This document shows, piece after piece, positions 6,562 through 14,272 of a stretch of DNA of 14,272 bases. Every line of letters begins with the position of its first letter. Positions within the stretch are counted from its first letter, which is position 1. The notes beneath the pieces were generated by a model that was given only the letters and a program-made list of their open reading frames with translations, searched no databases and was not told the origin of the DNA. Source of the stretch: Porphyromonadaceae bacterium (lineage in GTDB: Bacteria > Bacteroidota > Bacteroidia > Bacteroidales > CAMTPD01); contig DLYT01000135.1 of the NCBI GenBank assembly GCA_003447595.1, positions 1,237-15,508 on the forward strand, read 5' to 3'. A program made the position numbers and the translations under genes.

Positions 6562-8775
6562 TTATTTTCGAATAGTTATTTTTGCACTGTTACGACCTTT
6601 GGCTTTGGGTTGTGCTAACCATTGTCCTTTGGCCCACTGTCCTTCGACCGTACACCCGGCCGGTGTATATAGTTTAAAGTCTACATTCCAGTCTTTTGGA
6701 AAAGCCGGTAGCAAGTATACGGTTCCGTCATAGGTTTGCATCACCATATCTTGCAGGGTTTGCATGTAGTTACCTGCAATATCTTGATCGGGAAGCCAGT
6801 CGAAGTTAGGTCCCCAAAATACCGGAAACTTATGATTGGGATGTTTATTATCGATCTTTTTCAGGATATTGTCGCGAGCGTCGTCGGTAAGTCCCAAGAT
6901 CGCGGCTTGTTGCCCGTCTTGATACCATCCTTGATGTCCTTTTACTTTTCGCTCATTGAATGCTTTAACTCCTTTCGCTCTATCGGGCGTTGAAAAGTTA
7001 CATTGGCGAAATGGAAACATGACATACAGCTCGGGATTCTCAACATTGCTACGCTTCGGATCATAGATCTCGGCCGGAAGGAAAGTGGTGTCGTTGGACG
7101 GTATGGCGGGTAAACGTTTTTGAAGATTGCTTAACCAAGCCGCCTCAGCTTCATTCAATAATCCTTGAGGTAGCGATAGCAAACCCGATACGGAAGCATG
7201 CAATCCGGCTACAGTAGGCAAATCGTTTATCACACCATCCCAATAAGTTTCGAGCGACTGTGTCGGGGTTATCTTCAATGCGGCTGATTTCTCTTTCCCG
7301 AATCGGCTATCAAAATAAAGAAGCAGTTCTTTCGACATCGGGATTAGTGTTTCCTTCGCAAAAGTTTCATCACCTGTATAGTTATAATAATCAAGCATCA
7401 AACAGATCAGTTCCACATTGGGATTGTACATATAGCGAATATAGGTATTGTTTACTTCTCCTTTGGTCTTTCCGGTTCTGTCCCACCCGTAGTCGCGACA
7501 TGAATAGGTTCCGAACGGCAACATGGTTTCAGGTATGGATGCGCCCTCTACTCCATAAAAGTCGGAGCTTATAGCTTTGAATACCGGCATATTCTTCTTA
7601 TACATTTCAAACAATGGAAGCATCATCTCGAAGTTGCCCGCTGCCAGCATCGGATGATACATCAATCGGGTGTTTTGCCACCAGAAACACTCGCCCCACA
7701 AACGGAAATCGGGACCAAAGTCTCGGTCTTTGTCCGTATGTACCGCATCTACGGTAAATAAGCTTCCATTAAACTTGATCGGATAGTTTCCACGTCCGGC
7801 GCAAGCCGAAACCCATTTCTGTAAATTGTATGCTTCGGTGATTCGCTCTCCCGTTACTTGATCTGGCGTAGATACCACGATATGACTTCTTTTCCAGTAG
7901 TCATTCCACCATTTCTTGGTTTGCTTTAATGCCTTTGCTTCCGATTTTGCACGGTCGGCAATCTGTTTGGCTTGTGTATACCAAGCTTCGGTACTCGCGC
8001 ATTGAGCGGTGTACGCAATTACTTTCAAGTCGAATGCATGTACTGGGTTCGTTGTGCTCAACAATGTATCATTCTGTTTTACAAACGAATTGGCTTGTGG
8101 AATGTACAACCCGAAAGTCCGGTCTTTATACATATCACGATTAGTAGCTGCATCGACATTTAATTGCTGGAATTGAAGTGTAAAAGGATACAATGAATTT
8201 TGATTTCGGTAGCAAGTCGCCAATGCATTTGGTTTGTTCAATATGATATCGGCATGCTCTTCGATTCGTCCTACCGAGTCGGGAATATCTTGCAATCCCC
8301 AAAAGCCACGCATCTCTGCCGAACCTGGTTTTACTGTTTTTGTTTCTTTTCGCCAACTTACCGTTGCAGCCTTTACATTGACTTTGGTTTTACTTTTACC
8401 CGAAACATAGATTACGGGAGACTCCGCATCTACAAAAAGTTTCAGTTCACAGGTTGGCATTTTCACTTCGTATACTCCATCGGCAGTATTAAGACACTGC
8501 ACAAAATCGCCGTTTGTAACAGGATTGGGAGAAAGCGAAATATCGACACGACCAAGTTTCATCAATCGCCCCGATCCGGCCCAACTATCTGTGCGGGAAA
8601 CGTAAAAACTGAGAGTTCCATCGGGTTGCATCCATACGTTTGCGCCAACTTCTCCATTTCCAATTGGCATCGAAGCCGCAGCATTGAGCGAAGGTTCGTT
8701 CCACGTTACTGTAGACTGTGCACGTATCGACAGTGCAAACTGCAACAGGATCATCAAGCTAAGTAATTGTTTCAT
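6562..8775 (-). CDS. DUF5703-type protein with (alpha/alpha)6 glycosidase-like domain, activity unknown
   Basis: A 737-residue exported protein; signal peptide about 1-20 (ending SIRAQ), no lipobox, so probably periplasmic. The N-terminal beta-rich domain (about 22-290) carries MPIGNGEVGANVW (36-48), SFYVSRTDSW (56-65) and LMKLGRVDISLSPNP (71-85), which I recognise as the DUF5703 signature. A helix-rich domain follows (about 300-690), similar in layout to GH95/GH65 enzymes: KFNGSLFT (334-341), RLWGECFWWQNTRLMYHPMLA (358-378), ITPTQSLETYWDGVINDLP (502-520) and a small C-terminal beta domain. Glu362, Glu509 and Asp513 are candidate catalytic acids by position and context only. It sits between susD and the lyase, so it should act on the same imported glycan, perhaps removing a side-chain or terminal sugar. 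No activity should be assigned from the sequence; family membership is recalled, not searched. Confidence 0.85.
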   Translation of the reverse strand: MKQLLSLMILLQFALSIRAQSTVTWNEPSLNAAASMPIGNGEVGANVWMQPDGTLSFYVSRTDSWAGSGRLMKLGRVDISLSPNPVTNGDFVQCLNTADGVYEVKMPTCELKLFVDAESPVIYVSGKSKTKVNVKAATVSWRKETKTVKPGSAEMRGFWGLQDIPDSVGRIEEHADIILNKPNALATCYRNQNSLYPFTLQFQQLNVDAATNRDMYKDRTFGLYIPQANSFVKQNDTLLSTTNPVHAFDLKVIAYTAQCASTEAWYTQAKQIADRAKSEAKALKQTKKWWNDYWKRSHIVVSTPDQVTGERITEAYNLQKWVSACAGRGNYPIKFNGSLFTVDAVHTDKDRDFGPDFRLWGECFWWQNTRLMYHPMLAAGNFEMMLPLFEMYKKNMPVFKAISSDFYGVEGASIPETMLPFGTYSCRDYGWDRTGKTKGEVNNTYIRYMYNPNVELICLMLDYYNYTGDETFAKETLIPMSKELLLYFDSRFGKEKSAALKITPTQSLETYWDGVINDLPTVAGLHASVSGLLSLPQGLLNEAEAAWLSNLQKRLPAIPSNDTTFLPAEIYDPKRSNVENPELYVMFPFRQCNFSTPDRAKGVKAFNERKVKGHQGWYQDGQQAAILGLTDDARDNILKKIDNKHPNHKFPVFWGPNFDWLPDQDIAGNYMQTLQDMVMQTYDGTVYLLPAFPKDWNVDFKLYTPAGCTVEGQWAKGQWLAQPKAKGRNSAKITIRK

Positions 8776-8821
8776 GGTGTATTTAATTTATATTGTGGTG
8801 ATCTATTTCTGCTAAAATCAA

Positions 8822-8859
8822 AGAAGTTGGATGTGTTTTCACAAACACACCCAACCTCT
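8822..8859 (-). terminator. GNRA-capped attenuator or stabilising hairpin between susD and the enzyme genes
   Basis: In minus-strand RNA, 8859-8843 pairs with 8838-8822 in a 17-bp stem with two G-U wobbles and a GUGA tetraloop. The wobbles become A-C mismatches on the plus strand, so the structure is made for the leftward transcript. It begins 27 nt after the susD stop codon and is followed by a fairly U-rich stretch (CTTTGATTTTAG on the minus strand). It occupies most of the 110-nt gap before the DUF5703 gene and probably lowers expression of the enzymes relative to susCD or protects the susCD mRNA end. Confidence 0.7.
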
Positions 8860-8885
8860 ATTTAGCTTATGAATATAAAAAATTA

Positions 8886-10652
8886 TTAGTTGATCCAACC
8901 TTCATTCTGTACAAGATTTTGATTCATCTGACATTCTGCCGAAGGAATAGGCCAAGTGTATAGGTAATCACCTCCCCATGAATTGGTATATTGTGATTGT
9001 CCCCAAATTTGTTTCAAACCTGCACCTTGATAGAACTTGGTATCTTTCCAAGTCTTCCAACGCATCTCGTCAAAGAAGTTTACACCTTCTCCATTAAACT
9101 CCCAGCGACGTTCTTTGCGAATGCGCTCACGTAAATCTGCTTGATTATTTACGTATGTAGGTTTTGATGGATCTGTATTTTGAAGTAGTGCAACACCTGC
9201 TCTAGCTCTTACTTGATTTACTAAATCAATAGCTGCTGTGCTAAATCCTTGTTCGTTGATTGCTTCCGCTCTCGACAACAAGACATCGGCATAGCGAATT
9301 ACAGGAATGTCTATCGGAGAATATGTTCTATTTGGAATTTCAGAAGCACCCTCTGCCACAAACTTACGGAACAAATAGAAGAAACGATTATTTGTATCAG
9401 TCTTCACATCAAATGGCTCTGACGTATCAAAGCCGCGATATGGCCAACGCAAAGTGTACGTGTATGCTTTATCTGAGTTAGCTCCTAGATATTGAGAATA
9501 AGGAGTGATAATCGAAGCTGTCAAACGAGGGTCACGATTCTCATAAGCTTTCTTGATACGAGCTTCGTTACCTTCTGACAAATATTTTGACATATCTGCT
9601 TTTTGATCTTTTGCCATCTTATCAATCTCTGCTTGTGTCATGTTATCTCTAAAGAAATACACGGCACGTGCATCAGCTGCCATTTCATTGTATCCCGGTA
9701 TCACGTCGTTCCAATCAAAAGTAGAACCGTCGGCCCACTCATAACTATCAACGAAGTCTGTACTTGGCAAATAAGAATTCCAACAAGAACCAAAAGACAC
9801 GCGGCTTCCATATCTAAAACTAATATCATTACCGTAACCACTTAATCCGATGCATTGTACCGAGAAGACCATTTCGGGACTTTGCTCGTTTGCTTCCTTG
9901 AATAGCTCTTTGTAGCTACCTTGGAACAGGGAGTGTCCTAGTTCGCCCACTTTCGCAAAGTCAGCTTCTGCTTTTGCATAGTTCTGCATCCACATATATA
10001 CTTTCCCACGCAAAGCGTAAGCTGCGGATTTTGTAGCTCGTCCAAAGCCTGCATCTCCCGCCGGATAACGATCTGGCAAATTTGCGTCATTTACACAAGC
10101 GGTAAGATCTTCAATTACTGTATTCCAAATGGTTTCTTCAGACTCTCTTCCTCTTGTACACTCATCTACTTCGATAGGCTCTAAGTACAATGGAACACCT
10201 TTGTATACCATATTTAATTTGTAATAAAAGAATGCGCGTAGAAACTTGGCTTCAGCCACAAGACGAGCTTTCTTTTCATCACTTACCGGTGACTTGATCG
10301 GTATATTTTTGATCGCATCATTTGCACGGTGAATACCTTCATAATGCACTTTCCAATATGTTGAAAATTGCCCATCGGTTGCTGTTGCCGAACCTTTCAA
10401 CAAGTTATAGTCGGCATCGCGACAATCAGATGTTACACCTAAACAATCGTATTTATAGATCTCCTTTGCCACATCTCCGTAAAAGAGCGTATTATAAATA
10501 CCTGTAACTCCTAAGTCGGTTAGGTTTTCAGTATTCCACATATTGCCCGAACTCACCGAACCTTCGGGCGAAAGATCCATCAGATCACTTTGACAGCTTG
10601 TAAATACAGATACGGCTGCTGTCATTAATAATACTTTATATATTGATTTCAT
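8886..10652 (-). CDS. SusD/RagB-like surface glycan-binding lipoprotein
   Basis: A 588-residue lipoprotein that forms the lid of the SusC transporter and binds incoming oligosaccharides at the cell surface. The signal sequence ends in VFTSC, with Cys20 as the lipidated residue; the following QSDLMD supplies acidic residues close to the Cys, like the Bacteroidetes surface-export signal. The N-terminal TPR-like region includes MWNTENLTDLGVTGIYNTL (38-56) and AEAKFLRAFFYYKLNMVYKGVPL. The C-terminal SusD signature is clear: RYADVLLSRAEAINE (453-467), VNQVRARAG (478-486), RIRKERRWEF (510-519) and GEGVNFFDEMRW (521-532). Length is typical. It starts 11 nt after the susC stop codon, so the two are co-transcribed. 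The hairpin at 8822-8859 follows it. Confidence 0.96.
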   Translation of the reverse strand: MKSIYKVLLMTAAVSVFTSCQSDLMDLSPEGSVSSGNMWNTENLTDLGVTGIYNTLFYGDVAKEIYKYDCLGVTSDCRDADYNLLKGSATATDGQFSTYWKVHYEGIHRANDAIKNIPIKSPVSDEKKARLVAEAKFLRAFFYYKLNMVYKGVPLYLEPIEVDECTRGRESEETIWNTVIEDLTACVNDANLPDRYPAGDAGFGRATKSAAYALRGKVYMWMQNYAKAEADFAKVGELGHSLFQGSYKELFKEANEQSPEMVFSVQCIGLSGYGNDISFRYGSRVSFGSCWNSYLPSTDFVDSYEWADGSTFDWNDVIPGYNEMAADARAVYFFRDNMTQAEIDKMAKDQKADMSKYLSEGNEARIKKAYENRDPRLTASIITPYSQYLGANSDKAYTYTLRWPYRGFDTSEPFDVKTDTNNRFFYLFRKFVAEGASEIPNRTYSPIDIPVIRYADVLLSRAEAINEQGFSTAAIDLVNQVRARAGVALLQNTDPSKPTYVNNQADLRERIRKERRWEFNGEGVNFFDEMRWKTWKDTKFYQGAGLKQIWGQSQYTNSWGGDYLYTWPIPSAECQMNQNLVQNEGWIN

Positions 10653-10663
10653 TGTATCGGAAT

Positions 10664-13600
10664 TTAGAATGTTATGTTTGCGCCAAATGCAAATTGTCTT
10701 ACAGATGTATACTGAGGTGTTGCTCCCATCTCAGGATCCTGCCCTGGAAACTTTGTGATTGTCCACAAATTTTCTCCTGACAGATAGAAGCGAATATTGT
10801 TTGAGTATATTTTACTGGTTATGGATTGAGGCAATGTATATCCGATTGTCAGATTCTTTAGCTTCAAATAGTTTCCGTTGAACAAGTAGTTTGTGCTCGC
10901 TTCTGTATTTTGATATCCACCTTCAGCAGCAACTAAACGGCCATACTTCGCATCGATACTTGTGCGCGGATCTGCCGGATTCTCCGGATCATAGAAGTAG
11001 TGATTATTGGCAATCTCAGTACCCAAACCAACACCTACGCGCATTGTTGGAGAATTATAACCGGTTGCAGGTCCCCAATACAATTTAAAACCGGCAGCTC
11101 CGGCCCAGTTCATTGAAAAGTCAAATCCTTTCCATTGAGCTGACATCTGCATACCAAAATTATATTTCGGATGCTTTGAATAGCCTTGGAACTCGTTATC
11201 GTTCGAACTTCCGTAGATCTTATCCCCATTGGCATCGGCATAGATGTAGTCTCCATACCATATTTTATTTTTACCAACCGTCTTGTTTGGCATAAATGTA
11301 TAACCGTCTGCAATCATTGATTTCAACCAAGCCATATCTTGCTCGGTACGAATCATACCATCAGTTGGTCCACCCTTGATACCGTCAACTTCATATCCAC
11401 GACCTGTACCGTTATAGGTGCTACGTAGATAATATTCATTCATTGTTTGCCCTTCAACAATAGGAGACGAACCACCGGACGAAACATCTCCGATGTTATT
11501 TATGTATACCGGTTTTCCATCTTTGTCTGTTCCCCAGTAGGCATTATGCTCTCCTTTGTATTTAGTAACCTTGTTATGATTGTAAGAGAAGTTTCCGGAT
11601 ACTTGATAGTTTACCTGTCCAACTCGGTCTTTCCACCCTGCGGTGAATTCAACCCCTTGGTTTACAACTTCCGCAATATTCTTACGTGGAGCTGTTTTAT
11701 CCCCCATTGTCAGATAAATGTTAGGACGATACAAAATACCGGTAGTATTCTTGTGGTAATATTCAGTTTCGAACGTAAGTCGATTATTCAATATCGCTAA
11801 GTCGATACCCACATTGGTAACCGCTGTTGACTCCCACGAAAGCAATGTATTTGCAATAGAAGTAGAAGCAAGACCTGAATTAAGAATTCCATTGTAAGAG
11901 TATCTGCTTACGCCGTATACAGACTGATATTCATAGTCACCTACGCTATCGCCACCCGTGTTACCAAGCTTACCCCATGAAGCACGTAGTTTTAAGTTAT
12001 CAAGAGAACCTCTTGTACTTTCCATGAAAGCCTCTTCTGAGAGGCGCCATGCACCCGAGAATGAAGGGAACCATCCCCAACGATAATCTTTATGGTAACG
12101 AGAACTTCCGTCATTACGAAGATTGGCTTCGAATAGATAACGAGATTTATATCCGTAATTAACACGACCAAAGAATGAACGTGTCGCTCTTTCTTTCGAG
12201 CCGCCACCAATACTAATCATTTCGGTCGCAGAACCAGGAGTTGTTACAGATTGGTCAATCAGACCTTTCTTTGTAGCTCCGTTATCGTACTCATAATAAT
12301 GGTATTCTTGATAACCTAATAAACCTGCAATATCATGATCATCATTGATCGTTGTGTTGTAGCGAAGAAGGTTCTCCAATGTAAGCCCATTATTGGCATA
12401 ATTACTGAAACCAGTAGTCATCTCACTAGGAGCTGTAGCCGGACTCATCACTTTGCCATCACTAAAACGAACTTTCTCGTTTGCGCGGGTCCATGTTTTC
12501 TCCTCATCCCAACGACGTTGGTAGTTTAGGTTAAAGTCCCAAGACAAACCTTTCATAAAGGTTACCGTCGTATATACGGTTGTATTGAATCGACTTCTCT
12601 TCAATTTTCCGTCGACACCATTTAGGAAAGCAAATAAACTATTTGCGGTTGCACTTTCTTCCGGAGCTTCCGGCGCACCGTATTTCCCTTGCCATTCAGG
12701 ATAAACCCCCGGCGTTGTTTGACGAAGATAATTATTGGCATTATCGAAGTTACCGGGATCTCTATCTTCCATCGAAGCGAATGTGCGAGTTCCCACCTTC
12801 AACCATTTCGTGATATCTGCTTCTACGTTTACACGCATGTTGTAACGTTGAATCCCCGTATTTTGAACCAGACCCGGATTATCCAAATAACCCAACGACA
12901 TCAATACACGCACATTTTCACCGCCACCGTTCACAGAAATATTATGATCATTGATCAAGCCATGCTCAAACATAGCTCCTTGCCAATCTGTATTCGGGTA
13001 AGCCACATAATTGGGCACACCATTTTCATTTAATCCATTCGGATCTTTTGATTTCTCTCTCCACAAATCGATCGTTGCTTGAGAGAAGTGAGGATTTTGT
13101 CCAATGTTCGTAAATGATTCATTCATCCATTCCATATAATCGGAATAGTTAGAAACCATATCGATCAAATTGGTTGGCTGAGCATACGAAATACGCCCGC
13201 TATAATTGACACTAAACTTGCCTGATTTTCCTTTTTTAGTGGTGATCAAAATTACACCATTCGCGGCACGGGCACCATAAATAGCTGAAGAAGCAGCATC
13301 TTTCAATACCGAAATACTCTCGATATCTTGTGGATTTACAGCATCCATAATACCTTCTACACCATCAATGATCACAAGAGGATCACTATTATTTAAGGTT
13401 CCGACACCACGAATACGAATGGTGGCACCATCGCTACCCGGTTTTCCCGATCCTTGCATTACTTGTACACCGGAGCTTAGTCCCGATAAAGCAGAAGAAA
13501 CATTGGTCAACGGACGAGATAAAGCTTGATCTTGAAAGTTTACAGAAGCAACCGATCCGGTCATGTTTACTTTCTTCTGAGCACCATAACCCACAACAAC

Positions 13601-13993
13601 AACCTCATCCAATTGCTGATTATCTTCTTTCAGCGTAATTGTTAATGATGTTTGATTTTTAACAGGTACATCTTGATCCGTGTAGCCAATATAACTTACT
13701 TTCAAGATTGCATCAGAGGGCACGTCTAACGTAAAGTCACCATCAATCCCTGTAATTGTTCCTTGCGTTGTTCCTTTAACAACCACGTTGGCACCAATAA
13801 CCGGCTCTCCGGTTTGATCAATCACTACACCTTTCAAAGTATGTGTTTTTTGTTGAGATACCGAAGCAATTGACACATTCGGCAATTGATTGGTAGTGTT
13901 TTCCGCGACAGCACCTTGTGCTGTAAGCAATATGACTGAAGTTCCAAACAACAGTCTTTTTGCCTGATTAGAATTAACGAATTGTTTTTTCAT
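10664..13993 (-). CDS. SusC/RagA-like TonB-dependent outer-membrane oligosaccharide transporter
   Basis: First gene of the PUL operon, complete at 1109 residues. A signal peptide covers about 1-30 (ending QGAVA). A carboxypeptidase-regulatory-like domain spans about 53-122 (LKGVVIDQTGEPVIGANV, GTITGIDGDF, SYIGYTDQD). The TonB box DEVVVVGYG lies at 129-137. The plug domain carries IRIRGVGTLNNSDPLVIIDG and ESISVLKDAASSAIYGARAA, then a 22-strand-type barrel region runs to the C-terminal FAFGANITF, with the terminal Phe typical of outer-membrane beta-barrels. It transports oligosaccharides into the periplasm together with the SusD-like protein encoded 11 nt downstream. No N-terminal extension for an anti-sigma partner (STN domain) is seen, so control by an outside hybrid two-component or other regulator is more likely than a transduction-type receptor. 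The start at 13993 fits the Lys-rich signal peptide. Confidence 0.97.
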   Translation of the reverse strand: MKKQFVNSNQAKRLLFGTSVILLTAQGAVAENTTNQLPNVSIASVSQQKTHTLKGVVIDQTGEPVIGANVVVKGTTQGTITGIDGDFTLDVPSDAILKVSYIGYTDQDVPVKNQTSLTITLKEDNQQLDEVVVVGYGAQKKVNMTGSVASVNFQDQALSRPLTNVSSALSGLSSGVQVMQGSGKPGSDGATIRIRGVGTLNNSDPLVIIDGVEGIMDAVNPQDIESISVLKDAASSAIYGARAANGVILITTKKGKSGKFSVNYSGRISYAQPTNLIDMVSNYSDYMEWMNESFTNIGQNPHFSQATIDLWREKSKDPNGLNENGVPNYVAYPNTDWQGAMFEHGLINDHNISVNGGGENVRVLMSLGYLDNPGLVQNTGIQRYNMRVNVEADITKWLKVGTRTFASMEDRDPGNFDNANNYLRQTTPGVYPEWQGKYGAPEAPEESATANSLFAFLNGVDGKLKRSRFNTTVYTTVTFMKGLSWDFNLNYQRRWDEEKTWTRANEKVRFSDGKVMSPATAPSEMTTGFSNYANNGLTLENLLRYNTTINDDHDIAGLLGYQEYHYYEYDNGATKKGLIDQSVTTPGSATEMISIGGGSKERATRSFFGRVNYGYKSRYLFEANLRNDGSSRYHKDYRWGWFPSFSGAWRLSEEAFMESTRGSLDNLKLRASWGKLGNTGGDSVGDYEYQSVYGVSRYSYNGILNSGLASTSIANTLLSWESTAVTNVGIDLAILNNRLTFETEYYHKNTTGILYRPNIYLTMGDKTAPRKNIAEVVNQGVEFTAGWKDRVGQVNYQVSGNFSYNHNKVTKYKGEHNAYWGTDKDGKPVYINNIGDVSSGGSSPIVEGQTMNEYYLRSTYNGTGRGYEVDGIKGGPTDGMIRTEQDMAWLKSMIADGYTFMPNKTVGKNKIWYGDYIYADANGDKIYGSSNDNEFQGYSKHPKYNFGMQMSAQWKGFDFSMNWAGAAGFKLYWGPATGYNSPTMRVGVGLGTEIANNHYFYDPENPADPRTSIDAKYGRLVAAEGGYQNTEASTNYLFNGNYLKLKNLTIGYTLPQSITSKIYSNNIRFYLSGENLWTITKFPGQDPEMGATPQYTSVRQFAFGANITF

Positions 13994-14083
13994 AGACTTA
14001 CTTTTTTAAGTCAGGGCGATTATATGTTATTGAAATAAATTTCATTTTGTCGGTTAGCATCAACAAATCACACCCTTCATATC

Positions 14084-14134
14084 ATACAAACGTTTGCCTA
14101 AGCTATCAATTTAAGATAATTTCATATACAAACG
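14084..14134. promoter_or_regulatory. Candidate operator: CAAACGTTTG palindrome and ATACAAACG direct repeat upstream of the PUL
   Basis: CAAACGTTTG (14087-14096) is a perfect 10-bp palindrome centred on CG, the shape of LacI/PurR-family operators. ATACAAACG occurs twice in the same orientation, at 14084-14092 and 14126-14134, 42 bp apart (about four helical turns). The second copy overlaps the candidate -7 element. The site lies about 95-140 bp before the susC-like start codon, where it could control the PUL. No regulator gene is in the window. Confidence 0.35.
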
Positions 14135-14163
14135 ATGAATCAGATTCAACACTGGCAAATCTA
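14129..14163 (-). promoter_or_regulatory. Candidate PUL promoter(s) upstream of the SusC-like gene
   Basis: Two overlapping minus-strand readings are possible. TTTG at 14159-14156 and ATCGTTTG at 14136-14129 give a -33/-7 pair with the ideal 19-bp spacing, although the first two bases of the -7 are swapped. Alternatively TAGATTTG (14163-14156) is an exact -7 match without a visible -33. Either leaves a leader of roughly 130-160 nt. The rest of 13994-14272 has no coding sequence; a plus-strand TACTTTTG at 14226-14233 could belong to a rightward gene outside the window. Confidence 0.4.
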
Positions 14164-14272
14164 AGAAAGAGTTTTATAAACTTTATAGCTCATTTAGTCA
14201 ATCTATTACACTATATTATCCTTTTTACTTTTGCATTCATAATGAATATATTTGATATATTATTACACAATC

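Noticed and set aside
14226..14233. Plus-strand TACTTTTG -7 match at the right edge
   Set aside because: An exact -7 match but without a -33 element, and no gene is visible downstream before the window ends. Mentioned only as context.

Overview
The window looks like chromosomal DNA from a member of the Bacteroidales (Bacteroides, Parabacteroides or a relative). Three things point there: a tandem SusC/SusD pair with a downstream set of secreted glycan-degrading enzymes, a second SusC-type receptor, and promoter-like sites of the Bacteroides type (TTTG and TAnnTTTG) with no obvious Shine-Dalgarno sequences. The species cannot be fixed from the sequence. No rRNA, tRNA, transposon, CRISPR or phage gene was seen.

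Layout from left to right. Positions 1-948 (minus) hold the first 316 codons of a SusC-like TonB-dependent receptor that runs off the left edge. Divergent from it is a sialidase-fold (BNR/Asp-box) lipoprotein gene at 1208-2269 (plus). Next comes a typical 2-Cys peroxiredoxin at 2470-3105 (plus) with its own promoter-like site. A strong bidirectional terminator at 3220-3253 separates it from the convergent main operon.

The main operon is a polysaccharide utilization locus (PUL) read on the minus strand from 13993 to 3319. Its order of transcription is SusC-like receptor, SusD-like lipoprotein, a DUF5703-type protein with a predicted (alpha/alpha)6 glycosidase fold, a heparinase II/III-family polysaccharide lyase, and a GH88 unsaturated glucuronyl hydrolase. 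Gaps between genes are 11, 110, 60 and 21 nt. The 110-nt gap after susD holds a long GNRA-capped hairpin, which probably sets how much transcription continues from susCD into the enzyme genes.

How the genes work together (inference). SusCD imports a uronic-acid-containing oligosaccharide across the outer membrane. The lyase cleaves it by beta-elimination next to the uronate, and GH88 removes the resulting 4,5-unsaturated uronate. The DUF5703 protein probably removes or cleaves another sugar that the lyase/GH88 pair cannot handle. There is no sulfatase, no surface endo-enzyme and no SusE/F-type binding protein in the window, so a non-sulfated, already short or host/bacterial exopolysaccharide-derived substrate fits better than a standard sulfated glycosaminoglycan. 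The enzyme of unassigned activity (6562-8775) and the sialidase-like protein without a canonical sialidase N-terminal motif (1208-2269) are the most promising places for undescribed biochemistry.
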